From the NCBI RefSeq assembly GCF_025215155.1, contig NZ_JALHAM010000122.1: a DNA stretch of 64,000 nucleotides; one strand, written 5' to 3'. Origin of the DNA: Dryocola clanedunensis (GTDB lineage Bacteria; Pseudomonadota; Gammaproteobacteria; Enterobacterales; Enterobacteriaceae). The notes under the pieces are model-generated. The model made no database searches. It worked only from the letters and a program-made list of their open reading frames with translations, and was not told where the DNA came from. Of the stretch, positions 26,472 through 35,461 are shown one piece after another (within the stretch, counting starts at the first letter, position 1; the number at the start of each line of letters is the position of its first letter). The position numbers were made by a program, and so were the translations under genes.

Positions 26472-27890
26472 TCAGGCCCGGTGTGGCTGGCGGCGTCGGT
26501 TACGCAGGCTGCTGAAGCCAATAGCTAAAATCGTCGCTGCCGTAGCCAGCCACAGGCTCATGCGCACCGCCTGAGCTTCCTGCACCACGCCAGCTCCCGA
26601 GTGCAGCCAGAACGACAGAATCGCCCCGACCAGCGCCGCGCCCAGGCATTGCCCAAAAGTACGCATTATCGCCAGCACGCCAGAGGCATAGCCGCTGTTT
26701 TCTCGCGACGCGTTAGCCAGCATCTCGCGGTTGTTGGGGCTTTGAAAACAGCCGAATCCAAGCCCACAAATCAGGCTGCGCAGGCCGATGTCCCAGGCCT
26801 GGGCATGCTCTGGCAGCAGGGCAAGCAGGATAAGCCCGGTGGCAAAAAGGCAAAGTCCGATAGTGGAAATGATGGCCGGGGGATAGCGGTCCGCCAGGCG
26901 TCCGGCATGCGGGGCGGCAAGCATGATGCCAACCGGCCACGGCATAAACAGCAGCGCCGAAACGAAAACGCTGTGGCCGTAGACGCTCTGGAACAGAAAC
27001 GGCAGGGCGACGAACGTGATGCCCTGGCTGACGAAAGAAGCTAAAGAGGTCAGGGCCGCGAGTGAAAACCTTGACGAAGCAAACATCTCAAGCGGCAGCA
27101 GCGGCTGTACAGCACGGCGTTGACGCCAGATGAACAGCGCGGCGGCGGTCACCGCCGTAAAAGAGTAACAGGCGGCCTCGAGTAATTTGTGTGAATCCGC
27201 TTTTGCAAAGCTGTTCGCCGCCATAATCAAAGCCCCCAGCATGATGGCCGACAGCGCTGCGCCTGAATAATCAAAGGGTTTATCCAGGTTGGTTTGATTA
27301 GCAGGAAGAACGCGCAGGCTAAGCAAAAATGCGCTAATCCCCAGCGGAATATTAATGGCGAACAGCCACTGCCAGCTGAAGGAAGAGAGCAGCGTCCCGC
27401 CAAGCAGCGGTGCAACGGCAGTGCTGGTGGCAATCAGCAAGGCGTTCATCCCCAGAATTCGCCCAAGCAGCCGGTTGGGGAAAATTGAACGCAGGATCGC
27501 AGGCGCAATGCTCAGCGTTGCCGCGCCGCCAACCCCCTGAATGATACGCATCACCACCAGCGAGTTGAGTGAAGACGAGAGCGCGCAGCCCAGTGAAGCA
27601 AGAGTGAACAGCGCCAGCCCGAAGCTGAACAGGCGGCGGAAGCCAAGGCGGGTAGCCAGCGCGGCAAACATCGCCAGCGTCATTGCCGCCGATAATAAAT
27701 AGCCGTTGGCGATCCAGACGGAAGCCCCGGCCGACACGTTCAGCGCTTTTGCTATCTGCGGCAGGGCGATATTGACCATCGAACCATCAAAGACAGCCAT
27801 AGTCGTGGTTGTCATCAACGCGATCGTCGCTAAACGCCGCTCCCTTCCTGGAAGCCCTTCATCGTCGGGCTGATCTGAAAAAAGTGCCAT
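26472..27890 (-). CDS. MFS multidrug-type exporter, 14 helices (DHA2 family)
   Basis: Proton-driven exporter of the DHA2 drug:H+ antiporter group. The 472-aa protein has about 14 hydrophobic helices, the motif FDGSMVNIALPQIAKAL in helix 1 and motif C-like GVGGAATLSIAPAILRSIFP near helix 5. The arginine/histidine-rich tail ends RRRQPHRA. It is divergent from a LysR-type regulator (28021), which most likely controls it. The substrate is unknown. Confidence 0.88.
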   Translation of the reverse strand: MALFSDQPDDEGLPGRERRLATIALMTTTTMAVFDGSMVNIALPQIAKALNVSAGASVWIANGYLLSAAMTLAMFAALATRLGFRRLFSFGLALFTLASLGCALSSSLNSLVVMRIIQGVGGAATLSIAPAILRSIFPNRLLGRILGMNALLIATSTAVAPLLGGTLLSSFSWQWLFAINIPLGISAFLLSLRVLPANQTNLDKPFDYSGAALSAIMLGALIMAANSFAKADSHKLLEAACYSFTAVTAAALFIWRQRRAVQPLLPLEMFASSRFSLAALTSLASFVSQGITFVALPFLFQSVYGHSVFVSALLFMPWPVGIMLAAPHAGRLADRYPPAIISTIGLCLFATGLILLALLPEHAQAWDIGLRSLICGLGFGCFQSPNNREMLANASRENSGYASGVLAIMRTFGQCLGAALVGAILSFWLHSGAGVVQEAQAVRMSLWLATAATILAIGFSSLRNRRRQPHRA

Positions 27891-28020
27891 ATATAACCTC
27901 TGCCGACTGGCGGGTAAGTTGTCGATGCCCGGACTATAGCCAGCGTGAAGATGTGGCGGAAGGCGCAGTGGTTGCAGTTAATAGCTGCATCAAACGCCCT
28001 GTCTGATGCTAAGATGCGGT

Positions 28021-28935
28021 ATGACTGAACCCGATCTGAATTTACTCATTGCACTCGACGCGTTTCTGGCGGAAGGAAGCGTCGCCAGAGCTGCCCGCCG
28101 TCTTGGATTAAGCGCCTCGGCGATGAGCCGCACGCTCGGCCGCCTGCGGACGGCAACGGGCGATCCTTTACTGGTGAGAGCGGGGCGCAACATGGTGTTG
28201 ACGCCCTATGCAGAAGCGATCCGCGAGCGGGCGCGAAATGCGGCATTTGAAGCTCGTGCGCTGCTCAGCCCTTCCACCTCGGAACTCTCCCTCACCACGC
28301 TGGAACGCACTTTTGTCATCCGGGCCAATGATGGCTTTGTGGAAGCGTTTGGCGCGCAGCTGATAGCGGCGGCCGCAAGCACCGCACCGCTCGTACGCCT
28401 GCGCTTTGCGCCAAAGCCCGAAAAGAGCGCGAAACACCTGCGGGAGGGGCTGGTCGATCTGGAGATTGGTACGCTGGGGGAGATGGGGCCGGAAATCCGT
28501 CTACAGGCTCTGTTCAGAGACCATTTTGTTGGCGTGGTGAGGAGAGGGCATCCGCTGTCAGAGCTGGGCGTCATCAGCGCTGAGCACTATGTTGCTTTCG
28601 GTCATGTCGTGGCGTCGCGCCGGGAGCGTGTGACGGGGCCGGTGGACGAAGCGCTGGCGGATATCGGTTTGCAGCGCAATATTGCCGCTATTGTGCCGAG
28701 TTTCCCGGCCTCGCTGGCGGTGGCAAAAGCTTCCGATCTTATCGCGCTGGTGCCTGGCTCATTTCTGCTAAATCAGCCGGCGGACGCGTTCTATGTGTTT
28801 GAACTCCCGGTAAAAACCAGGGGGCTGACCGTTTCACAGATGTGGCATCCCCGCAACGAAGTTGACCCTGCTCAGCGTTGGTTAAGACGGCTGGTGCTGG
28901 ACGTTTGTCGCGAGCAGCTGCCCGCCAGCCGTTAA
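28021..28935 (+). CDS. LysR-type regulator divergent from the MFS exporter
   Basis: The 304-aa protein starts MTEPDLNLLIALDAFLAEGS at 28021; an ATG five codons upstream is less likely. The winged helix (VARAARRLGLSASAMSRTLG) spans residues about 20-60 and the effector domain about 90-300 (PEKSAKHLREGLVDLEIG). The arrangement of a LysR gene facing a transporter gene across about 130 bases is the classic local-regulator layout. Inducer unknown. Confidence 0.88.
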   Translation: MTEPDLNLLIALDAFLAEGSVARAARRLGLSASAMSRTLGRLRTATGDPLLVRAGRNMVLTPYAEAIRERARNAAFEARALLSPSTSELSLTTLERTFVIRANDGFVEAFGAQLIAAAASTAPLVRLRFAPKPEKSAKHLREGLVDLEIGTLGEMGPEIRLQALFRDHFVGVVRRGHPLSELGVISAEHYVAFGHVVASRRERVTGPVDEALADIGLQRNIAAIVPSFPASLAVAKASDLIALVPGSFLLNQPADAFYVFELPVKTRGLTVSQMWHPRNEVDPAQRWLRRLVLDVCREQLPASR

Positions 28936-29043
28936 TATTCATTTTCAGCGGCCCAGGCCGCACGTTTGCGGATCTCTGACGACTTACATATAGTTAACAA
29001 AGGAACAAACCTATATCGCTAACTTATGATTCAAGGAGATCCA

Positions 29044-29337
29044 ATGGGTGCTTTAAGAGTGACTGTGCTGCTGTTTTCCTGCCTGTTTTATATCAACGCC
29101 CAGGCAGATTCACCCTTCAGGGATCTTCAGTTTGGTCAAAACAAACTTCAGATTCTGGGCGATCTGAAAAAGATCTGCCATACGCAAAAGCCGATGACCG
29201 ACGAGGCGCTGGCGAATAAAATTCTCTCTTCAGATGAAAATAAAAGCCATGTCCGCGACGCCAGAATAGCGCTTGAGCGGAACAATCAGCAAAACTACTG
29301 GGACGCGCTGGGCAAAGTAGAGTGCCCGGAAATGTAA
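29044..29337 (+). CDS. yicS: Secreted small protein, YicS-like
   Basis: The start at 29044 has AAGGAG five bases upstream and gives 97 aa; a further ATG at 29026 lacks such a site. Residues 1-20 are a signal peptide (VTVLLFSCLFYINAQA, cleavage after AQA). The mature part ends RNNQQNYWDALGKVECPEM, which resembles E. coli YicS (97 aa). It holds two cysteines (KKICHT, VECPEM) that may form a periplasmic disulfide. Function unknown; the name is from remembered similarity. Confidence 0.65.
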   Translation: MGALRVTVLLFSCLFYINAQADSPFRDLQFGQNKLQILGDLKKICHTQKPMTDEALANKILSSDENKSHVRDARIALERNNQQNYWDALGKVECPEM

Positions 29338-29401
29338 TTAAAGGCTCACCGCATTGCTTGCCTGACGGGCAGGCTTGCAACCGCGGGTGAGAGGGAGAAC
29401 G

Positions 29402-29432
29402 TAGGGTGGATAAGCGCAAGCGCCATCCACCA
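29402..29432. repeat. REP-like palindrome between yicS and pqqU
   Basis: GTAGGGTGGATAAGCGCAAG followed by CGCCATCCACC forms the same hairpin as the repeats at 6701 and 58025. It lies between the convergent ends of yicS and pqqU. Confidence 0.65.
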
Positions 29433-29443
29433 CGGAGAACTCA

Positions 29444-31597
29444 TTATAAGAATGAATAACTCAGGTTGACGCCAACGCCGTAATTCCGCCCCGGTGCAGG
29501 TTCGAAATAGCGGCCATTACCTTCGTTAACGATGACCGATCCGACATACTCCCGGTCGAACAGATTATCTACCCGCCCCCAGACGTCCAGCTGCCAGCTT
29601 TCGCGAATACGGAATTTATAGCCGCTGTTCAGTGATGCTACGGTGTAAGTCGGGGCTTTCGCATCGTTTTCATCGTCTGCCTGAATATCACTCATATAAC
29701 GCACGTCCGCACCGGCGTAAAAACCTTCCGCAGGGGCGTATTCCAGCGCCGCGTATCCCATGTTACGAGCGATACCCGGCATCCGGTTACCTTCGCAGTT
29801 ATCGTCACCGCAAACATTGGTACGGTAGGTTGCGTCAAGATAAGTCCACGCGGCCTTCACCCGCCAGTCGTCAGCAAATTGCTGATCGAGAGAAACCTCA
29901 ACGCCACGACGACGGGTTTCACCGGCATTTTTGTAGGTGGTGCGTCCGCCGCTGCTTTGATCTACCACGATCTCATTGTCGGTATCCGTCTGGAACACGG
30001 CGGCGGTGAACAGGCCGTTGCCGACGCGGGTTTTGCTGCCCACTTCGATGGTGTCGCTGGTGGACGGTTGCAGACCAAAGTTCAGCCCGGACAGGCCATC
30101 GTCGCGATAGGACAATTCGTTGATGGTCGGGGTTTCAAAGCCGCGGCCCGCGGAGGTATAGACATTCCACGAATCGGTAATCGCGTATTTCAGGGACGCG
30201 GCTGGCAGCCACTTATGATAGCTTGCATCACCGCTGTCATCGCCGTTGGCACCGGTGATGTAATAGTCGTTAGAGTCGAAATAGACCGAACTGAAGCGGA
30301 CCCCTGCATCCAGACTCAGCTTATCGGTGAACTGCCAGGCGGTTTGCAGATAAGGGTCAACGTTCCACATCAAGTTACGTTCGTTACGGCGCAGGTTGCC
30401 TTTTTCTCCCAGCTCGGTCGTGCCGTTTTCCACCACGAAGTTTTCATAACCCTTGCGCTTTTCAGACATGGTTTCGTAATCAAGGCCAGTGGTGAAGGTG
30501 AACGGCATAGAGAGCAGATTGCCACGATGCGTCCAGCGAGAATCAATGCCCTGATAGTGACGGGCCAGCTGGATCACGCCTCCCGGATGGGTCGGATTAA
30601 GCTGTGGGCCAACGGGAATTGACTGGTATTGCGTTGTTTCGCGTTCACCGGCATAGGCCATGATGCTGAGATCGTCATTTTCGGACAGCTGGCGTTCATA
30701 ATGCAGGCCCGCCTGGGTCTGTTTGGTCGTTTTTCGCGTGTTGTACTGCTCGGCACGGGGTGCCTGCGTTGGGTTGTCCCGCCACTCCTGTTCGGTTAAA
30801 CCACCGGGATCGTTAGCATCGATATCCACGCTGTTAAACAGCAGCGTCAGCTTGCTGGCCTCGTTGAGGCGCACGCCAAGTTTGGCGTTACCCAGATTTT
30901 TCTGCGCGCTGCTGTGGTCACGATACCCGTGCGTGGTAAAGCGCGACGCGGAAACGGAATAGTCAACATCGCCAGCCTGTGTCCCGTCGCCGGTGGAGCC
31001 AGAAGCTTTGACGCTGTTGCGCCAGCTGCCAAAACTGCCGTAATAAGTGCTGGCCTCAAGCGTCGGCGGCTGCGTCCCCGTGGTGGTGGTGACATTGACT
31101 ACGCCGCCGGATGAGTTGCCGTATAACGCAGAAAACGGCCCGCGCAGGACTTCGATGCTGTCCACGCTGTTGATATCAATGTTAGAGGTTTGACCCTGAC
31201 CATCCGGCATGGTGGCTGGAATCCCGTCAACGTACATGCGTATACCGCGTACGCCGTAAGTCGAACGCGAACCAAACCCACGTATTGAAAGTTGCAGATC
31301 CTGCGCGTAGTTCTGACGGTTCTGCACCTGCAAACCCGGCACCGCGCTCAGACTCTCTGACAGATTGACGCGTGGCGCGGCCTGGCGCATATCGTCGCCA
31401 TAAACAACGCTAACGGCCGCGGGGGTATCCAGTTCGGATACAACGCCGGGGCTGGCGGTCACCACCATAGTTTGTTCATTTTCTTTGGGCGTCTCATCCG
31501 CAAGAGCCGGAGATACCCATGGCGACAGGGCTGGCAGCAGGAGCAGAGACAGGCGGGACTTTCCGTGTGGCATCATTTTCATTTGTACAAATTTCAT
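29444..31597 (-). CDS. pqqU: TonB-dependent pyrroloquinoline quinone receptor PqqU
   Basis: Outer-membrane receptor (formerly YncD) that imports the cofactor PQQ. The start is uncertain: the ATG at 31597 gives 717 aa and a signal peptide (LSLLLLPALSPWVSPALA); the frame stays open to an ATG at 31636, and ATGs at 31576/31573 are also possible. The TonB box region is EQTMVVTASPG. The plug domain has LSIRGFGSRSTYGVRGIR and VEVLRG-like VDSIEVLRGPFSALYG. The beta-barrel ends NYGVGVNLSYSFL with terminal Leu rather than Phe. It is very similar to E. coli YncD. Confidence 0.92.
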   Translation of the reverse strand: MKFVQMKMMPHGKSRLSLLLLPALSPWVSPALADETPKENEQTMVVTASPGVVSELDTPAAVSVVYGDDMRQAAPRVNLSESLSAVPGLQVQNRQNYAQDLQLSIRGFGSRSTYGVRGIRMYVDGIPATMPDGQGQTSNIDINSVDSIEVLRGPFSALYGNSSGGVVNVTTTTGTQPPTLEASTYYGSFGSWRNSVKASGSTGDGTQAGDVDYSVSASRFTTHGYRDHSSAQKNLGNAKLGVRLNEASKLTLLFNSVDIDANDPGGLTEQEWRDNPTQAPRAEQYNTRKTTKQTQAGLHYERQLSENDDLSIMAYAGERETTQYQSIPVGPQLNPTHPGGVIQLARHYQGIDSRWTHRGNLLSMPFTFTTGLDYETMSEKRKGYENFVVENGTTELGEKGNLRRNERNLMWNVDPYLQTAWQFTDKLSLDAGVRFSSVYFDSNDYYITGANGDDSGDASYHKWLPAASLKYAITDSWNVYTSAGRGFETPTINELSYRDDGLSGLNFGLQPSTSDTIEVGSKTRVGNGLFTAAVFQTDTDNEIVVDQSSGGRTTYKNAGETRRRGVEVSLDQQFADDWRVKAAWTYLDATYRTNVCGDDNCEGNRMPGIARNMGYAALEYAPAEGFYAGADVRYMSDIQADDENDAKAPTYTVASLNSGYKFRIRESWQLDVWGRVDNLFDREYVGSVIVNEGNGRYFEPAPGRNYGVGVNLSYSFL

Positions 31598-31777
31598 CAG
31601 GTGAGAGCTGGCGTCCAGACGAACCATCTGGAACATTTGCGCATATGTTAATACTTATGAGGAAAGTTTGAAAACTGTAAAGGCACTTTACGTTAATGAT
31701 AAGTGTTGGTGAAGAAGGTGGTTGAGGCAAGCAGGGCAGGTGTTTTTCTGTCTTTTTAAAAAATTTTCATTTTAACT

Positions 31778-31804
31778 GCATCCGATTTTCATCCTCATCC
31801 GTAT
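31778..31804 (+). promoter_or_regulatory. ECF-sigma-type promoter candidate for the fasciclin operon
   Basis: GCATCC (31778-31783), 15 bases, CCGTAT (31799-31804), about 48 bases before the fasciclin start. From memory, mycobacterial SigK promoters read CCATCC-N16/17-CCGAAT, so both boxes match with one change each. The sigma factor encoded two genes downstream is the obvious candidate to read it. Confidence 0.5.
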
Positions 31805-31852
31805 ATCAGAGTGTGAGCACCTTTCCCGCTCCCTACCATAGAGGACAGAACC

Positions 31853-32413
31853 ATGAACAAATATCTCGTTTCCGCCTTCTCCACGACCTTACTGTTCAGC
31901 GCGTTAAGCTCGGCCGCCATGATGAATGATTCCGTGATGGTGGGCGGCGCGGCAATGTATCCTTCTAAAAACATTGTTGAAAATGCCCTGAATTCAAAAG
32001 ATCACACCACTCTGGTTGCCGCCGTTAAGGCCGCGGGCCTGGTCGATACGCTGCAAGGGGCGGGTCCCTTCACCGTCTTTGCGCCAACCGACGCGGCTTT
32101 TGCCAAACTGCCTGCCGGGACCGTGGATAAGCTCATCAAACCAGAAAACAAAGCCATGCTGACCAGCATCCTGACCTACCACGTGGTGGCCGGGAAATAT
32201 GATATGAAACAGCTGGAGCAGAAAATCAAAGCGGGTGGCGGTCATGCGGAGCTGAAAACCGTGAACGGGCAGCCGCTGTGGATCATGAGCAACGGCCCGC
32301 ACAATATTCAGCTTAAGGATGGGAAAGGCAACGTGGCTAACATCAGCACCTATGATGTGAATCAGAAGAACGGCGTGATTGACGTTATCGATACGGTTCT
32401 GATGCCTAAGTAA
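31853..32413 (+). CDS. Secreted fasciclin (FAS1) domain protein
   Basis: The 186-aa protein has a signal peptide (YLVSAFSTTLLFSALSSAA) and one FAS1 domain. Hallmarks are VGGAAMYPSKNIVENAL, the H1 motif GPFTVFAPTDAAFAKLP, the YH motif LTYHVVAGKYD, and the H2-like NGVIDVIDTVLMPK. FAS1 proteins are extracellular or periplasmic adhesion-like proteins; mycobacterial MPT70/MPT83 are the nearest well-known bacterial examples. It is followed by an ECF sigma and an anti-sigma gene in the same direction. Confidence 0.9.
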   Translation: MNKYLVSAFSTTLLFSALSSAAMMNDSVMVGGAAMYPSKNIVENALNSKDHTTLVAAVKAAGLVDTLQGAGPFTVFAPTDAAFAKLPAGTVDKLIKPENKAMLTSILTYHVVAGKYDMKQLEQKIKAGGGHAELKTVNGQPLWIMSNGPHNIQLKDGKGNVANISTYDVNQKNGVIDVIDTVLMPK

Positions 32414-32478
32414 TCTCTGTCTATACTCGGTGTGGGCAGGCGCAATCGGTGACCTGCCCACACTCAATCAGGACAGCT

Positions 32479-33036
32479 ATGGATAATGCGTTAGTGCAGC
32501 AGCAGGTGGCTTTGGTCAGGGCAATTGCCGGAGGCGATCGCCATGCGTTTGAACAGCTCTATCGCCTGACGTCGCCGCAGCTTTTTCCGGTGGCGCTGCG
32601 TATGTTACGGCGCTCCTCGTGGGCCGAAGAAGTCCTGCATGACAGCTTTCTGGCCGTATGGAACCGGGCGGCCAGCTACGATCCCGCCTGCAGCTCCCCA
32701 ATGACCTGGCTTACGCATATTGTTCGCAACCGCTGCATCGACTGGCTGAGAAGCGGAAGCGCGCAAAGCAGCGGGCTTGAAGAGGAGCTCACCGAATTCA
32801 CGCCGACGCCAGCGTCGCAGACAGGTGTGGATGCACTACATGACGATGATGAAGTGGATAAGCTCACCCGATGCCTGGCCCATCTCGAACCCGATCAGCG
32901 CCAGAGCGTGGTGCTGGCTTATTATCAGGGGATGTCGCACAGTGAGATTGCCGCCTGGCTGCACCAGCCGCTGGGCACGGTGAAAAGCTGGGTGCGCAAG
33001 GCGTTAACTCACCTCAGGGAGTGCGTCGGGCTATGA
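32479..33036 (+). CDS. ECF RNA polymerase sigma factor (SigK-like)
   Basis: The start at 32479 (MDNALVQQQVALVRAI) has AGGACAG upstream and gives 185 aa. Region 2 reads EVLHDSFLAVWNRAASYDP and MTWLTHIVRNRCIDWLR; region 4 reads LAYYQGMSHSEIAAWLHQPL and GTVKSWVRKALTHLRECV. The stop overlaps the anti-sigma start as ATGA. It probably reads the promoter at 31778, so the operon would be self-activating once the anti-sigma factor is removed. Confidence 0.9.
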   Translation: MDNALVQQQVALVRAIAGGDRHAFEQLYRLTSPQLFPVALRMLRRSSWAEEVLHDSFLAVWNRAASYDPACSSPMTWLTHIVRNRCIDWLRSGSAQSSGLEEELTEFTPTPASQTGVDALHDDDEVDKLTRCLAHLEPDQRQSVVLAYYQGMSHSEIAAWLHQPLGTVKSWVRKALTHLRECVGL

Positions 33037-33686
33037 ACAGCAAACAAGAAAACGACAGCGCGCTGGCGGCCGAATATGCTCTGGGCACGCTGCGAGGCGG
33101 AGCACGCCTACATTTTGAGAGACGTCTGGTGAGCGATCCCACCCTGGCTGAACAGGTAGGACGCTGGCAAACCATGCTTTCCAGGCTGGATGCGACCGTC
33201 GTGCCGCTGCGACCACCTGAGCGCGTGTGGAAGAAAATTCAGCTCAGTTTACCGCCGCAGCGCAACGCATCACGCTGGAACTGGAGCTATCTGGGCTGGG
33301 CGCTTGCCGCCGGACTGGCAGCGGTGGTGCTGATACCGTATATCACATCGAAACCGCAGGTGCTGTCGCCGCTGGTGGTGTTAAATAGCAGCGACGCAGG
33401 GAAAGGGCAGTGGATTGTCAACGCCGACCGCGAGCGCAGCCAGCTAAGCCTGACGCCGGTGCAGTCGCAGTCGGTAGCCGCTACGAACAGCCTGCAGCTC
33501 TGGGCGATACCCGCGGGTGAAAAACCTGTTTCACTCGGTCTGCTGGACAGCGGTAAGCCAACGCTGCTGAAGGTCGCTAACGTGACGTTGTCACCTGGAA
33601 CGACCATTGCTATCAGCCTGGAGCCTAAGGGAGGGTCGCCGACCGGACAGCCAACGGGGCCAGTGGTCTACAGCGGGGCGTTGTAA
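33033..33686 (+). CDS. Anti-sigma factor, RskA family
   Basis: The 217-aa protein starts at 33033, overlapping the sigma gene by 4 bases. The N-terminal anti-sigma domain (ALAAEYALGTLRGGARLHFE) is cytoplasmic, one membrane helix follows at residues about 88-105 (LGWALAAGLAAVVLIPYI), and the periplasmic RskA domain ends with the family signature KGGSPTGQPTGPVVYSG. In known systems, stepwise proteolysis of this protein releases the sigma factor. Confidence 0.9.
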   Translation: MNSKQENDSALAAEYALGTLRGGARLHFERRLVSDPTLAEQVGRWQTMLSRLDATVVPLRPPERVWKKIQLSLPPQRNASRWNWSYLGWALAAGLAAVVLIPYITSKPQVLSPLVVLNSSDAGKGQWIVNADRERSQLSLTPVQSQSVAATNSLQLWAIPAGEKPVSLGLLDSGKPTLLKVANVTLSPGTTIAISLEPKGGSPTGQPTGPVVYSGAL

Positions 33687-33694
33687 ACAAACGA

Positions 33695-33713
33695 GGAGCG
33701 GGAAAACCGCTCC
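33695..33713. terminator. Hairpin between convergent rskA-like gene and ThDP enzyme gene
   Basis: GGAGCGG and CCGCTCC pair around GAAAA between the two stop codons. There is no T-run; probably a bidirectional weak terminator. The same stem sequence recurs at 42301-42317. Confidence 0.5.
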
Positions 33714-33732
33714 AGACGTCAGGCCGGGCTGG

Positions 33733-35424
33733 CTAACCCGCCGAGATTATCACCTCAATCAGATTTGTCTTCCCGCTGGCTATGCCGCTCTTAACCGCCG
33801 CTGCGATATCCACTGCTTCGGTGACCCGGCATGCGCTGATGCCCATCGACACCGCGAGCGACTGAAAGTCAATGCAGGGGTTGACGAGATCCATGCCAAT
33901 GAATCTCCCTTGGGCAACGGAAGTGTAGGATGCTTGGCTTTTCATGAAGTTTTTAAGCACGTTGTACTCAAAATTATTCATGACGATAAACGTCACCGGC
34001 AGTTTTTCGTGGGCGGCAGTCCACAGCGCCTGTGGTGAATACATTGCTGCGCCGTCGCCCACCAGACAGACTACCGGCTCGCGGCCGCGCCCCAGCGAAT
34101 GACCTACCGCAGCAGGCATGCCCCATCCCAGGCCTCCGCCGCGCATAAAGTAATATCGCTGATACTGCTGGTCGGAAATAAATTTCCTGATGTAGTTGGT
34201 TGTTGCAATCGCCTCATCAACGATAGTGACGCCCGGCGGGATAGCGCGAAGAACCTCGTGGGCTGCGACCAGGGGCGAAATAACGGGGTGGGTAAATTCC
34301 GATGAGAAAACAGCCTCAAGCAGCTGCTGGTTTTTTTCACGCTCGCTTTTCGCTTCGTTAATACGCTTCTGAAAAAGCGTTTTCTTACGACAGGTCAGGC
34401 GTTCGAGCTTAGGCAACAGCTGCTGAAGCGAGATTTTGATATCGCCCATCAGCGACAGCCTGGTGGGATAAGTTCTGCCTAACTCGTTCATATCTGAAGA
34501 AAGCTGATACACCACACAGTCCTGTGGAATAGCTTCAGCTTCGCTGTAGAGAATAGTGATTAAACTTTTGCCGCCCAGAATGAAGACGGCATCGTAGTTC
34601 ATAATGATTTTTGCGATATCCCGGGACACCGTAGGCATATTCCCTCGCCACAGGGGATGATGGGGCGGGAAGGGCAAATTTAACGGCCAGGACGAACCGT
34701 AAACGCACGCCCCCAGCATTTCTGCCAGCAGGACAGTCTCATCCGTTGAATGGTTGCTGTGAATTTCATCACCGGCAATCATCATCAGCTTACCTGGCTG
34801 CACATTGCTTAGCTCAACCGCAAGCTCATCCAGCGAGCTGGCGACGGTATGGTAATTCACCCGCGAAGAGGCAAGAATACTGGCATCGTGCATCTCTTCC
34901 ATGACGTCCATGGGGAGCGACAGCAGCACCGAACCAGCCGGGGGATAGCTGGCATCGTGAAACGCTCGCCTTACCAGTACCGGAAGCTGAGCGGCGCTGG
35001 TCACTTCTTTTGTCCACTTCGCGACGGGAGAGGCAATGGACACCACATCATCATAAAGCAGAGGCTCGCGCACATAGTGCCGGGTGTCCTGCTGGCCGAC
35101 CGTCACGACAAGCGGCGTTTTCATGATTCGCGAGTTAATCAGGTTACCCATGCCGTGGCCCAGTCCGCTTGCGGTATGCAAATTCAAAAAACCTGTTTTA
35201 CCTGATGCCTTGGCGTATCCGTCGGCAATCGCCACCGCGCTGCTTTCCTGCAATGCCAGAACATAATGAATATCCTCGTGGCGAAGCAGGGCATCGATGA
35301 GCGGCAGCTCTGTGGTGCCAGGATTGCCAAAAATATATTCAACGCCTTCGCTTTCAAGCACTTCAAGCAGCATATCTGCACCCGAACGCAGCGAGAAGTC
35401 TGCCAGCGTATTGATGGATTTCAT
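33733..35424 (-). CDS. Thiamine-diphosphate enzyme, benzoylformate-decarboxylase-like
   Basis: The 563-aa protein is a 2-oxoacid decarboxylase/carboligase of the acetolactate-synthase superfamily. It has the cofactor-activating Glu60 (VLALQESSAVAIADGYA), the NLHTASGLGHGMGNL loop matching the active-site His loop of benzoylformate decarboxylase, and the ThDP/Mg motif VGDGAAMYS...VMNN. The middle domain has no clear FAD site. SALWTAA-like QALWTAAHEKLPV matches mandelate-pathway enzymes. The next gene, an SDR, lies 37 bases upstream in the same direction. Substrate unknown; likely makes or splits an alpha-hydroxyketone. Confidence 0.8.
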   Translation of the reverse strand: MKSINTLADFSLRSGADMLLEVLESEGVEYIFGNPGTTELPLIDALLRHEDIHYVLALQESSAVAIADGYAKASGKTGFLNLHTASGLGHGMGNLINSRIMKTPLVVTVGQQDTRHYVREPLLYDDVVSIASPVAKWTKEVTSAAQLPVLVRRAFHDASYPPAGSVLLSLPMDVMEEMHDASILASSRVNYHTVASSLDELAVELSNVQPGKLMMIAGDEIHSNHSTDETVLLAEMLGACVYGSSWPLNLPFPPHHPLWRGNMPTVSRDIAKIIMNYDAVFILGGKSLITILYSEAEAIPQDCVVYQLSSDMNELGRTYPTRLSLMGDIKISLQQLLPKLERLTCRKKTLFQKRINEAKSEREKNQQLLEAVFSSEFTHPVISPLVAAHEVLRAIPPGVTIVDEAIATTNYIRKFISDQQYQRYYFMRGGGLGWGMPAAVGHSLGRGREPVVCLVGDGAAMYSPQALWTAAHEKLPVTFIVMNNFEYNVLKNFMKSQASYTSVAQGRFIGMDLVNPCIDFQSLAVSMGISACRVTEAVDIAAAVKSGIASGKTNLIEVIISAG

Positions 35425-35461
35425 GGCCTGTCTACCTTATTCAGAGGAACGTCATACGGCT

